DNA of 64,000 nt from Sisyra terminalis. Its lineage: Eukaryota > Arthropoda > Insecta > Neuroptera > Sisyridae. The DNA lies in contig OY292276.1 in NCBI GenBank assembly GCA_958496175.1, positions 55,999,080 to 56,063,079 of the forward strand. The letters are read 5' to 3'. The notes beneath the pieces are model-generated. The model had not been told where the DNA came from. It did not search any database and was given only the letters and a program-made list of their open reading frames with translations. Positions 23,707 through 36,300 of the stretch are shown here, in pieces (the first letter of the stretch is position 1; every line of letters begins with the position of its first letter). Position numbers and translations under genes: made by a program.

Positions 23707-25539
23707 TGTGTATGATCAGTCCCTTTAGCTCGTGCATCAATTTCATCCTACTAGAAAACCTCACGTAACGCATATGTATCGAAAATAACTATTAATCTGC
23801 GAAAGTTTGGGCATTTAGACATTTTTGGCGGCATCCATCCTTTGGTATGTTATTTTTAAGACCCTAAAGTACCTTTTAAGACAAAAAAAAATTTCGGTTT
23901 CTTCAAAATTCTAGACCAGCCTCCCCCCTTAAGTAGGCATGATAATTTTTATTTTTTAACTTTTTTTTACCACAATATTTATTTATTCTTCTAGTAACAA
24001 AACGTACGTTTAACATTGTTGTCAATAGAGAATTCAAAACATATGCACCCCCCTCCCCACGGTGCTGCCCCTAGCGGATCTTTTTCTAATCTTCCCAGGA
24101 AAAAGGCTAATAAAGAAAGCCCTTCAATTTAGGCCTTTCTGTCCTATACTTGTTTAATTTTCTTTACAATTTCAGTGTTTATAAATAGTTATAAACCAAA
24201 AATATTTTAAGTTATCGCTTAGTTTCATGGGGAAATATTCAAAAAAAATTTTTTTGAAAACAATTAAGGAGAACGTTTTATGTTATTGTGATATTTTGCC
24301 ATTTATTTATGGTAACCTCAACGTTTTTAATAAAGTTATAAAAAGACTATAATAAACGCGTTATTAAATTTCCTTTTTATTAAAAGTAACAATATTTGCA
24401 CAGATCCTGAAAAGATTTTCATCATGTGTATATAATACCCAATTTATTACATTGGAAAATAGAAAGGAAACGAAACGGTTCGTCGAAACGAATAAAAACA
24501 TTCAAACACAATTTTATTAAATGTACTTTTGCCGATGGTTGGGGGTTGGGGGTGAGGTGGTGCGGCGCAGATATATTGTATTTATCTATTCTATTCTATA
24601 AGGGGCTTAGCGACAATTTGGGGCGCTGTACGAGTCCCCGAAACCCGGAGGCGCCTTTTCCCCAACTGGTAAAATCACCAACGTAAACCAACCACCATGT
24701 GCGCCCACTTCTCGTCCCCATATTCGCAAAATCGTTTGTATTGTAACCGAAACGATGGCGGTTTGGTGAGAGATATTAGCTTATGACGTCGTAGAAGCCA
24801 CCAAGATGGCCCGCGGCCACAGTTATATTGAGTTTGCATTGATTATTGAAGTTGAATGACATTTTTATCACAAAGTTTGTTCCATCGTTTTCGCATCCAT
24901 CCATCGGCGCTCGGCCCATCCATCGTCAAGCCTGCCGTTTCCACCAGCAATGCCTCCCACAAATTCGAAAACAGCAAACAGTATCCCGTGCCGATTCGAT
25001 ACAGGATGATGAGAAATATTTTCAGTTGTAGTTTGCTGCATAACCCAATCGTTTTACTGATTATATTTTCTTTAAGTTTGGAATAAATTTTGTTACGATT
25101 AATTAAAGTGGAGCAGAATATCCTTGAACCCTAAAAATTGATCATAAAAATCGATCTTAAAAATCGAAAAATCATTCATCAGAATTAACTTCTTTCATAA
25201 CTTTGTTACTATAATAAACTTGTCAATGATTTGAAGCAATAGTTTCCCCAACCAAAGATTGGAACAGAAGATTTTTAGGAGCATCTTAAATGTCTTTTAT
25301 CTTTATAACTTACCGTATATTTAACATTCAAAACACTCCCTTTTTCCTTTTAAATTGTCATTCTTTCTTTGTCGATAGGAGCCACTAACTTTAGTTCACA
25401 AAATTGCCGGTAAATATTTTCTTTTAGTTCGCCAAATTTCAGGGGGCAGGTACTCGTCCACTAATGTATTTATTGAATTTCGAATTTTCAGATTTACAAT
25501 TTGTGAAACCCAAAAATGTAATGCTCTCTTATCAACTTA
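23707..25539. other. Intergenic, with a higher-complexity stretch at 24.4-25.0 kb
   Basis: 23810-24100 is T- and A-rich with C-rich patches (cagcctcccccctta) of the kind found in the TTAA-flanked element at 57 kb, so it may be a distant relative. 24430-24990 is less AT-rich, looks single-copy, and includes gatgacgt/tatgacgtcgtag-type CRE-like sequence near 24780. Frames here are overlapping and unrecognised. Confidence 0.35.
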
Positions 25540-27156
25540 AACTTTTTCAGATATATCTATCAGAGCTTAAATTCTTAAGCAGACCCTTAGCTTATGTTTC
25601 TTATAAAAAACCAACTTTGTTTTATATTAATCGGGAATAACGTTTCGTATTTAAATTTGAAATTTGTATAGTTTATTAGACATTATTCCATACAAACTTT
25701 GCCACCATTTTTCACTCTTTTAGGGTAGAATTTTTAAAAATCCTTTCTAATTATATATCTGCATCGTATAAAGAAAACACTTTCCAAATTTCATCGACAC
25801 AAACGTGCACTTATATTTGAAAATACACTGTTAATCGAAATAATTATTACCTTCCTTATTTTGATTATCATGACTAAAAAGCTATTCAATTTCGCACATT
25901 TGGGCGTTGTACATATAAAATTATTGGTAATAGGTGGAAAGCGTGAAAGTTAATTAGAATATTTTATTTATTTTCAATAACAATAATTGATTTTCAAATT
26001 GTTCTAAATACTGAAGAAAAGTTAGTTTGAAAGATTGTATATTTTAATTGATAATGAAATATATGGTAAAAAATTGCTCCCTTAATGCTTTTCAGCAGAA
26101 TATACAAAGTTTGATTTTTGAAAAACAAACAAAAATTAAAAATCAACTATTTGGTATAAGTACTACATAAACTTTTATTACTAATTTAGTGAAATGACGT
26201 TATTTGAAATGCTGTTAATAAAATGATATAACAGAAACAGATACTTATATTTTATTTTGATATATAAATATAGATGTACTTTGTTTAATATTAAGCGGAA
26301 ATAATACTTTGTCATTAACAGCACTTTGATTATTAAATTTTAAATTTCGATTGTTGATTAACTCTACATTGTCTCATGCAAACTTAGTCACCTCTTTTCT
26401 GTCTTTAAGGGTAGGAATTTTCAAAAAAAAATCTTAGCAAATGCTTACTTCTGATAAGGAATACACCGATTATACGAATTTCATCAATCAAAGAAGAAAT
26501 ATAAATATATTATTTTATATATGCACGGGTTTAAAAACGTATTAACTATTAGCTTTTTTGCTATTATTACTATTGTTTTTTTCGATAATATTTTCTTATT
26601 GAACAACCCTTAAATCTAAGAAAAAGTTACTGTACGATTTGAGCCCATGGCTCTTTAATCATAGCATTATAACAGCTGATATGTAAACAATGCGCCATTA
26701 ACATAATCATAGATCATATGTTTGTTTATATATTAAAATGTTTATATATCAAATAAACGATTTTTTCTACTTTAAAATGAATTTACTGTGCCAGTTACTG
26801 TGAATTTACTGGTTCAAATAAAAATTATTTTATAACTGTTAAATAACTTTCCAACGATATATAACTCGCCTGTCTAAAGTAAAAATTTTTTTCATCCCTC
26901 AATTTTACGAAGGAAATTCCTTTCCTTATTATTTTTTTGGAATGGCAAATAGCCTAATGTAAGTGGATAATTGTGTTGTATCTTAATACCAAATTTCATT
27001 AAAATCTATTGTTCCGTTCTGTAGTTATAAAGTGATATTAAAAATAATATAAATATTAAATTTGAAATAAGGGCACCTTGAAACAAAAATTCACCCCAAA
27101 ATTGGGTTAAAATTAAAAAGTACCGACAAACGTAAGAATTCGTATATTAGTATAGA
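25540..27156 (-). mobile_element. Helitron, minus strand, composite, 3' end missing
   Basis: On the - strand the left end is TCTATACTAATATACG starting at 27156, preceded by A, as expected for Helitron insertion between A and T. Segments from about 25540 to 26210 match, in reverse, the bodies of the Helitrons at 31218 and 49899 (ctcccttaatgcttttcag and neighbours). A block around 26290-26480 repeats in diverged form a block at 25615-25800, so this looks like one Helitron inside or joined to a relative. No CTAG 3' end is found near 25500, and no Rep/helicase is encoded. Confidence 0.6.
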
Positions 27157-28111
27157 TATAATTTAATAATAATCATTCCCAATTTATAATTTTTCTATGC
27201 AAATGTTTTCAATCATCCTCTATATATCTGTAGCCCTCCGATTAAACCACACACAACCACCGTATCAGGAAAATCAACCAGAAACCGGCGACAAATACCT
27301 AAGCATATTCTATAACACAAAGATTAAGATTAGTTAGGGACTATGAAGAACTAATGTCATCATCTATCCATATCTTTGATATTCGCCTCGCAAATTAGAA
27401 CACAAAACCACCAGAAAGCGAAAGCTCTGGGCGAAAGGCAACCTCTATTTGATTTGATACATTCAAGGATTTGAATGCAAAGTTTTATACAAACATCTTT
27501 GACCATACAAACTATCAAATCGTTTCCCTATTGTTGATTCAATTCCCATAAATCTTTCCAATTGAAATATATGGTGTGCTTGAAATTTTATTCTAATATT
27601 GTTGTCACACTTTTCCTCCCCGAGAAAAAAATCCTTTCGTCTTAATTTGGCTAAAGGTAAGTCCAGCGTTAAATATGAACGTTTATGGTTGATCACCCCC
27701 ACACATGTCCTCCGTCTTCTTAACACACATTAAGTGAGTGAAGTTTGTAATTTTTCGACGGAATTTCTATGCGTTAAACAAGGCGCAAAGGCCTTTTTGA
27801 TCGGACTTATCCGAAACTTAAGACCTGGAAATTTGAAGTGTGCACATGCCTGGCTGATTTTTTTCGAGTTGAGATCACAGTCCGGGTCTTTTAGGCACTC
27901 AACCGTTGACAATATTCAAAATTATTCGGATATTTGGGTATTTGGGGATGATTGACGCTTTATGTTTATATTAGGGTGGATTTGTTGGTATTTTGTTTGC
28001 AAATATTGTCCAAATGAAGCGAATAACAATATTTTAATTTAGATTTGGTCTCGTGGAAAAAAAAGTAGCCATCGTTATTTAAGCTTTTATCAATATTGAT
28101 GTTATATTTTC
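27157..28111. other. Intergenic, no supported gene
   Basis: Mixed composition; 27450-27950 is somewhat richer in GC. Short frames on both strands overlap each other and resemble no family I know. Confidence 0.4.
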
Positions 28112-29077
28112 TAGACTTGGCCAAAAAAATCGACTATTTTTTTTTTGAAAAGTATATCGAAAATATAGTTTAAGGTGACAAAAAAAAAATACCGGGAAGA
28201 TTTGAGCCCTTAATATTAATATTAAGAGGTCAATCATCTTTAATTTCGATTTTTTATTTGTGCTTTCATTTTTGCGTCAATGCTGTCAAACAATCAAGGT
28301 AAAAAAAATTATCTGCTCATATATTTATAGAAAATTAAATTTCCTACAAAAATGTTTCTTGGGAAATTTTTGTCAGACACGCCGTTTCCGAATAATCAAG
28401 CTTTAAACATTGATATAATTTTTAGATTTATCTTCTTTATTTTGGAATTTTGTAACTAACGAACAAATAAATATATAGAAATGAACAATATAGATTCATC
28501 AAGGAAATTTAATGCTCTACAAAAAAGGTCTCTTAACATTTTTACATAAAATCACTCTTTCAAAACTGGTTCAACAACGAAAAAAAAATATTTTAATTTT
28601 TCCCTCAACTTTAATTGTGAATAACTTTTGAAAAAATGATTTTTTGTAAAAATGGTACGGACCTTTTTTGTAGAGCATTATATTTTCTTCAAGAATCTAT
28701 ATTGTTCATTTCTATATATTTATTTATTCGTTAGTTACGAAATTCCAAAATAAAGAAGATAAATCTAAAAATTATATCAATGTCTGAAGCTTGATTATTC
28801 GGAAACGGCGTGTCTGGTAAAAAATTTTAAAGAAATGTTTTTTGTAGGGAATTTAATTTTCTATAAATACATGTGCTCATAAATTTTTTATCTTGATAGT
28901 TTGACAGCATTGACATAAAATTGAAAGCACAAATAAAAAAACGAAATTAAAGATGATTGACCTATTAATATTAATATTCAGGACTCAAACTTTCTCGATA
29001 TTTTTTTTGCCACCTTGAACAATATTTTCGATATACTTTTCAAAAAAAAAAAATAGTTGATTATTTGGCTCAGTCTA
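28112..29077. mobile_element. Long-palindrome MITE, near-complete, distinct subfamily
   Basis: A 966-bp element that is complementary to itself along nearly its whole length. Ends are TAGACTTGGCCAAA and TTTGGCTCAGTCTA. Paired blocks include cagacacgccgtttccgaat (about 28375) with its complement near 28800, and ctttatttttgg-type blocks flanking the centre near 28580. Both arms carry TTAATATTAATATT just inside the ends, as in the copies at 8.1, 16.9 and 63.5 kb, while the inner sequence differs. Non-coding; TA-flanked ends suggest Tc1/mariner. Confidence 0.85.
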
Positions 29078-31217
29078 ATATTTTCATTATTCCACTGAAA
29101 ACATTGCAAGAAAATTGCAATAATTTTCATTTTCCCCCAATAATTAATTTTTGTTGATGAACCATTTTCAAATTCAAACAAAATCATTTTCAATCAGAAA
29201 ACGCGTAATTAATTCAAAGTTAATGAAAACTAATTTAAGTACCGTTTGCGCCTCTTAATCGACATTATTATTCGATACAAATAATTACAACAATGAATTA
29301 GGGGGATCGGAAATGAGCTTGAACCAAAACTTTCCGCATCACCCCTCGCCATCGTTCCAACCCCATCGGGTGAGAGGATCCTCTCGGAAAATTGTTGAAG
29401 CCACGTCATAAAATAAGCCGAACTAATTGAAATAAAATCCGGGCGCGCGCAATTTAAACGTACAAAAAGCCACGTGGCCAAATACAATTCAAACAATATG
29501 GCGAACGTCAGCACATATCCGTGTATGTTATAAGAAGCCGATTTTATTGTATTTGCAAAAGTGATTTTAAGGGATGATATTCTTGTCCTTTTTTGTTTAG
29601 TATGTTTGTCAATCGATGCATTTCTTTTCTGTTCCCTTTAATTTGTTTCACATTTTACAAAATGATACAATTATAATATATTATTTTGTTGTATACAAAT
29701 ATCGTGGGCACCGGCTCATTTTTCTAAGGGCTTTTTAAAGGCTTGTCGGTGGAACGAGGGTGAGTTTGGACTCGAATGTAGGGTGCGCACGGCTACAACG
29801 AACCGGCAATGAGATTAAGATTAATGTTTTGGCAAAATATCGAGAAATGACGGAGTTGGAAAGCCGAGGGGATGAATTTTGGGTGAATTTGATTTTTACA
29901 ACTTAATATGATATTAAGGGACTCAATTAGGAGAACAGTTATTGTCATAGTCGATTCACCGCATACCCTATCGCTCCCACGATCGAAAGCCACACTGGCA
30001 CACATTGAAAAGCTCAAAGCTCGATCGGAGTTTGGTCAGATTGAGTTACACGGCGACATTGTTCCTGTGGACAAAGATTAAAGGAATCGTTAACAAGAGG
30101 GGTAATTTGTCGAAAATGTTTCATTTTTCTGATATATATGTATATATAATCACCATCCCCCAATTTGCATTCACCACTCGTAAAAAAATAGTCGAAAATG
30201 AGAGAAATTATTCAATTTTTTCATCTGCGCTTCACTCAAATAAATTGACCAATTATTTTGATTACTTTAATTTTTTTTTATATTCTTCCATCACTAACGA
30301 GTTTTGATTATTCCACATTATTTCTGATTGATACATTTTTCCCGGCTAATTTCAGTTCATTGAACCACGCAATGTTCAAGTGTTTCAGCTTCGACATTCA
30401 ATTATTTGAAACTGAGCTTTTTTTGGTTTTTGTTTTATAACAATGTAACATATTTTTGTTGAAAATAATGTTCGTTTTTTTCTTTTGTTTTTATATTTTA
30501 TGATGAAATTATTAGTTTTTGTTTGATGCCAATAAAAAAGCTCACGTGAGTGCCTTTGAACGTTGGGGACAAAAAAAAGCTTTTGCATTCCTTTGCAGTA
30601 TTCAAGAGTGCAACAATATGTATATGCGAAACGATTTTTTTTTTTTCTTGTCTCTATATGCAATTTATCTTCGATAATGATGATGCATAGACGTAGGTGC
30701 ATATCCACATTAAATGATGCACTATATAGCCAGGTACGTAACATAGGTATAAGCATATACCATAATAAAAATAATAATAATATAATGACAATAAGCACAA
30801 ATCGACAATGCAACAACGTAAAACGTTCCTGTTGGAAATAATGCTTTGTACGCATATAAATGTGAAATTGCTACTCACAAATGTTTGTTATGTTTAAGGC
30901 TCTTTTTGCTTTTATAAATAAAATATAAAATATAATTTACATAAAAGAGCACAAAATTGGGGAACGAGGCAATGATTGCAAATGATCACAGCAAACATTT
31001 ACCGCCATTTATTTGAATAGAGAAAAAGATCAAGTTACTAGATTTTATAAAATGATACAAAGTGAACAGTTTTTAGTTCTGTTGTGCAAAAAAAATGAGG
31101 GAACTAAATAGAACGAATATCATAAACCGCAAAATTAAAACTTAAAATTTTATATTTCTGCATTCCATTGCATCTTAGCTCTGATTTGATTGTATTGATA
31201 AGCTTTGATGAAATTAA
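29078..31217. other. Intergenic, higher-complexity stretch at 29.2-30.1 kb
   Basis: 29225-30070 is among the most complex non-repeat DNA here (for example tccgggcgcgcgcaatttaaacg and gccacgtggcc, an E-box palindrome, near 29440-29480). It is a candidate regulatory region. 30070-31217 is more AT-rich; the frames at 30385-30878 on both strands are overlapping shadows with no recognisable domain. Confidence 0.35.
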
Positions 31218-32899
31218 TCTATACATATAAATAAAATTGGAGTGTCTGTTTGTAATATTGAAATAACCACTTTTTACTACATGCATATGTGAGTAATTTA
31301 CGGTACATACACCAAAATAACATTTGATAAAATTTTTGTCTGTCTGTCTGTTTGTACCGGCTAATCTCTGAAATGGCTGAACCGATTTTGACGGGACTTT
31401 TATTGGCAGGTAGCTGATGTAATAAGGAGTAACTTAGGCTACTTTTATTTTAGAAATAAAAAATCTTTTATTTTACCAAATTAAAGTATAGTTGCAATTG
31501 AAAAATCAACAATCGAAATTTTGAATTTAATAAGTGTAATTAATAAATAAATAATTAATTAATATTACGTTTCTGTTTTTCTTATATTATTTTAATAACA
31601 CCATTTTAAATAACGTCATTTAACTTAATTAGCATGATAATTTATGTAGTAGGTACTTATATCAAATACCAAAAAGGCGGTTTTAATTTTGTTTGGTTTT
31701 CAACAATCAAACTTTTTAAAATCTAATTTTTATGAATCAATGATTGTGACCTGGAGCAATTATATATTCTGCTGAAAAGCATTAAGGGAGCAATTTTTTA
31801 TCATATATTTCATTATCAATTAAAATATACAATCTTCCAAATTAACTTTGCTTGGGTATTTAGAGCAATTTGAAAACCAATTGTTATAGAAAATAAATAA
31901 AATATTCCAATTTACTTCCACGTTTTCTACCTATTTCCAACAATTGTGTATGTACAACGTCCAAATGAGTGAAATCAAATTTTTTTTTAGTCAAGATAAT
32001 CAAAATAAAGAAGGACAATTTTTTTTTCGTTTTACATTGTATTTTCAAATATAAATGCATATTTGTGTTTATGCTTAAAAATTTAGACTGTGATAGATAT
32101 ATCTGAAAATGGTTAAGTTAAGTTTATAAGTGAGCATTAAGTTTTTTAGCTTTCACATATTGTACACCTGAAAATCCGAAATACGTATTAACAAATAAAT
32201 ACATTAGTGAGCGAATATCGAGTAGCGAAAAATGCGGCGAACTTAAAGAAAATGGTTTAATTATATAGTTGAAATTCAGATATTTTAATAATAAGTGCAT
32301 AGATACACAATGGTTATACTTGATTATGGAGGAACTGGGTTTCGTGCAATTGAACAAATTTTAATTTCGCGGTAGTTTTGTACATTGCAGTAGTGTAATA
32401 GTTTTGAAAAAAAGGTTCATTCGGGAGTCGAAACAATGAAATGGGATTTTTACTAATATTCTAAATCTAGACCTTTTGCTTCTGTTATATTGACGTGAGT
32501 GTTTTGAAAACTTTTTACTGTTTTAAGTCATAATTAAGACCGACTTTATTGCACTTGATGATACTTTTTTATATAAAGATACTGATTGATTTATGGATTA
32601 TTTGATTTACGGTAGGTATACCTACCGTAGGATTCGTAATTGAACATACTCTTTTTAGATATTTATAAACATTTTTTAAAAATTAATTGATCATTACATA
32701 CAACTATTTTATTCTAAGCAACAGTATATTAAATGTGTCTTTTTAAAGTTGACAAAATAGTGTTTTCAGGTATGATTATGTTTTTCGTAAAACAAATAAG
32801 AAAAATAAAAATTTTCATATATCACTACACATAGCAAATCTAAAAAGAAAATATAATCTACACCTACGTTACGCAGACGAAGTCGCGGGGATCAGCTAG
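31218..32899 (+). mobile_element. Non-autonomous Helitron, copy 1
   Basis: Starts TCTATACATATAAATAAAAT after host A (31217) and ends ggggatcagCTAG before host T (32900), the Helitron rule. It has a CTGT tetranucleotide run near 31340, and a palindrome ACGGTAGGTATACCTACCGT around 32610-32629. 1682 bp, no Rep/helicase reading frame. It is closely similar to the copy at 49899-51823 but lacks about 240 bp present there (after about 32066). Confidence 0.9.
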
Positions 32900-35099
32900 T
32901 AACAAATAGGAAAGGCAATACTTAAGGGGAAATTTATGATTCCAAATTAGAATATGAATAGACGAACATACTTTGCCATTGTATATTCATTATTCATACT
33001 CCAAATTTTTATATGCTTAGGATAATTTTCAAAGTGATAACTAAGTTCTTATGAATACTGATCGATTAGAAAGGGACAACCACTGTATAAGGGTTGGTGG
33101 TTGCATTTAAAAATGCATATTTTCCATCGTCCACAACTATTTAATTTAATACAAGCCAATAATTTTATCGTTCTTGTCCAAATAAGCCTGGAGGATGGTC
33201 TCAAGTTGGGCGAGATGCACCAGAGGGGCAGAATCAAGGGGTTGTTGAAGGAGACTTTTATTGTATTTATGAAGGGAAAAATTTATACTATATTACATAA
33301 CAGAGGCACACATATTTCATTAAAATTTCGTAATGAAAAAATCAAGTGGCTTATGTATGGTAAAAGCTGTTGCACAAATAAAGAAGAATTAGACTTTTTT
33401 CATATATCGGTCTCAGTCCAGCCAATATTTTCGCCAGCATGGCACAAATTTCCTTGTCTCGCCTACATGTCTTATATATATTTTATTATGTGTACTGTGG
33501 GCACGAGAGCAAGTTGGCTTTGTCATGATCCGTATTAAATTGATCTCCTTTTGTTTTTCAACAGCCACTTCGTGTAAGTATTGAAGTGCCCTTCGGTAAT
33601 GTGAAGACTAGGTCTCATACATACGTAAATTGTAGCCAACCCTACCGAAAATCATTCATCCCCCTGAACGTAATTCGGTTTCATATTTGAATTTCGCCAT
33701 CCGACCACGTTTAAGTGTTTTCTAATATTTCGAAAATGTATCAATTGATACCGAGCCAATGGACGAGTGGAACGGTGCCTATATATATGTCCTACCTACT
33801 GGCGACCTCAAACCATTCGATTATTGGGGATAATCGGGAAATTTAATATTTTTTGTACATTCACTTCAGCGAATTGAACAAATAAAAACTATAACGAAGC
33901 AAACTTCAGTTTTTCATATTCGATATAATATAACTCAAGAGGCGCGTTTTTTAAAGAGCTTTTCTTGCGAAAAGCTCTTTACCGATATTAAATTGATGAA
34001 AGAAAATTTATTTTTTTGAAATTTCCAAGAGATTAGTAATCATTTTTGGCAAATACAATAAATATATTGTATTATATAATAAGAATATTTTTCATTCAAT
34101 CAAATAATGATGAAAATGTTGTTTATTTTAATAAACTTTTCATTATAAATCCAATATTACTTACTAAAAGTTAACTACTATTACAAATATTGTACTGATA
34201 TTCATAAATTTTTTTAAGGATTTCCCACTAAATACGTATATTGATCCCAAAATGATATTTTAAAGCAAAATATTTGAAGCTTATAAAAACAGGACTACAT
34301 TATTTCTTCGTCCATTTCACGAGTCTGGTACCAGATTTTCTTTAGATTCAAAAGTATGTCATTTTTCTTTTGCTCATTTTAATTTAAAGGGCAATTTTTG
34401 TACCATATTCCCAAAACAAGTTATCCTAATTGACAAAAAAATAAGACTTCCAATTTACACGAGCTTTATAAGATTATCGTTTATCGTGGGTAAAACAGAT
34501 GACGATCGTTAAGAACCAAGTCCATACTATAAGTTGAATGGACTTGAATCATTGTGGATGAATAAGAATTATTCTATCAAACTTCTGAAACTTTTGCCAT
34601 ATCGTTAAAAATATATGAAATCTGTGATTATTTTGGTGGACCATATTCTTCTACTGTTTAATTCTGGTCTTTATTGATCAATCGTTATTTATAAGTGGTA
34701 GATTTTCAATAAAAGAGGGTTGCTGTAGACCTTTTGACTATTGGACATCAACCCATGGCACACGATAATCCTTAAATGCGGTCTTTTACGTTGTAAAGTT
34801 TTTCAAACCGTTAGTCTTTGTTTGGTCACCATTTAGGTCAATTAGAAGCCTTTAACCACTAAAATTTTGGATTTATATATTTATATGAAATCCATTTGTC
34901 TTTGTCTATAACAATTTTTGTAAAAAAAGAATAATTTTATTACGTTTGGTCATTGATTCGCAAATGAAAATGTGGTTCAATCGTCAGGTTTTGCGTCAAT
35001 TATTGTGGCTCTCAAATGTAAAGTGTTACCTTGAAATCTTTCTAATGTAGCTGGATAAAATTATTTTCATGGTTGATGTTAGAATCTTCAGTGATTCTG
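32900..35099. other. Intergenic, no supported gene
   Basis: 33040-33840 is of moderate complexity. A 145-codon frame on the + strand (33101-33538) has no motif that I recognise, and an antisense frame overlaps its start. 33840-35099 is AT-rich with no visible element. Confidence 0.4.
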
Positions 35100-35560
35100 C
35101 GACAGCTAATTTTTCTTTTTCTGCCTCTTCTTCAGCACTGAAGATTGTCAATCGTCGTGGTTATTTTAATTTTAGATATCGCAGCTAGGAAAAGCTTTCT
35201 CGTGCTTTTGCCTAATAACATTAGCCCCCCCTAATGTTGGCCAGCCAGGACGTCCTCTATTTTCCCAGAGCTTTTCTCCCTTCAATCCATCCCTGAATGA
35301 TGAGATGGATTAAGTGGTATTTCTTGATACGTACTACGTTAATTTCCTTTATTTACGAAAAACATTAGAGTTTTTTGGTGTTTTGTCTAGTTAGTACTTC
35401 TTCATTTCGCCCCTTATCCCTTCAAGCTATCTTTAAGATTCGGTTACCTTCCAGTCTAGGTAATAGTATATTCATCAATTCCATACAAGACCATAGAAAA
35501 CACATAGAACTTGACCATTTTTAATTGCAGTTCAAAGGATAAAGTTCCTTCTTTGGAATC
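35100..35560 (-). pseudogene. LINE reverse transcriptase 3' relic, copy A
   Basis: Same family as 12885-14480. On the - strand it shows the C-terminal block around ccaggacgtcctc (SWLANF-like) near 35260 and the 3' tail with gaagattgtcaatcgt and GAAGAAG-type sequence near 35110-35160. About 450 bp remain. The frame is broken. Confidence 0.6.
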
Positions 35561-35704
35561 CATTTATCGGCGGTTGTCACCATTTTCTTAGAAACAGGAA
35601 GTTCAAGGAGATTTTACGTCGCTTGGGGCTTTCAAATATCAAACATTATTTTGGAGTCAGACTTATGTAACAAATTGAAACGTTTTTAATGGATCTTCAG
35701 CGAT

Positions 35705-36300
35705 ACTATGACAACTTCTTCTTCTTATTATTTTTGGACATCTCTTCAGCCCTGAAGATTGGCAATCGTTTGGCTATTTTAATTTTAAATACCACCACTT
35801 AGAAAAGCTCTCGCGTGCTTTTGACGAACCATCCACGAAAGTTGGCCAGCCAAGACGTACTTTTTCTTTCAAAAGCTTCTTTTCCTTAAATCCAACCCCG
35901 AATGATGAGTCGGAACAGGTGGTATTTCTTGATACGTATAACGTTACCGAACTACCGTAATTCTCTCTTTTTCACGGAAATTTCAAGAGTTTTTTTTTTA
36001 AATTGTAAGTCTAATTAGTTCTTCTTCATTTTGCAAACAATTTGTTCAAGATATCTTCAGGAATTGGCGATAGATCCATTTTTTAAACGCCTCAATTTAA
36101 ACTCCTCCAGTTTTTGGGTAAGAGTCCATCTTTCTATTCCATTCAAGATGATAAGGAACTCATGGAACTTAACCATTTTTATCCGCAGCGCTTGGAATAA
36201 AGTTCAATTCCCAAAGATTATTCTCATCTTTGGAATGATTCCTCTGGTTTACTCAATGCAAGATATCCGAGATATTTGAAGTGTTTCACTGTTTTTCCCT
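35705..36300 (-). pseudogene. LINE reverse transcriptase 3' relic, copy B
   Basis: On the - strand: HFKYLGYLALSKPEESFQR near 36280, RIKMVKFHEFLIILNGIERW near 36170, and a GWPTFVDGSSKARESFSKW tail near 35840, ending in a gaagattggcaatcg / GAAGAAG tail near 35710-35765. It contains the undisrupted sequence matching the hAT insertion site in 12885-14480. Many stops. Confidence 0.65.

Noticed and set aside
30385..30878. Minus-strand frame of 156 codons
   Set aside because: Overlapped by frames on both strands, odd composition, no domain.
33101..33538. 145-codon open frame
   Set aside because: No motif, an antisense frame overlaps its 5' part, and it ends in AT-rich sequence. Could be an exon, but nothing supports it.
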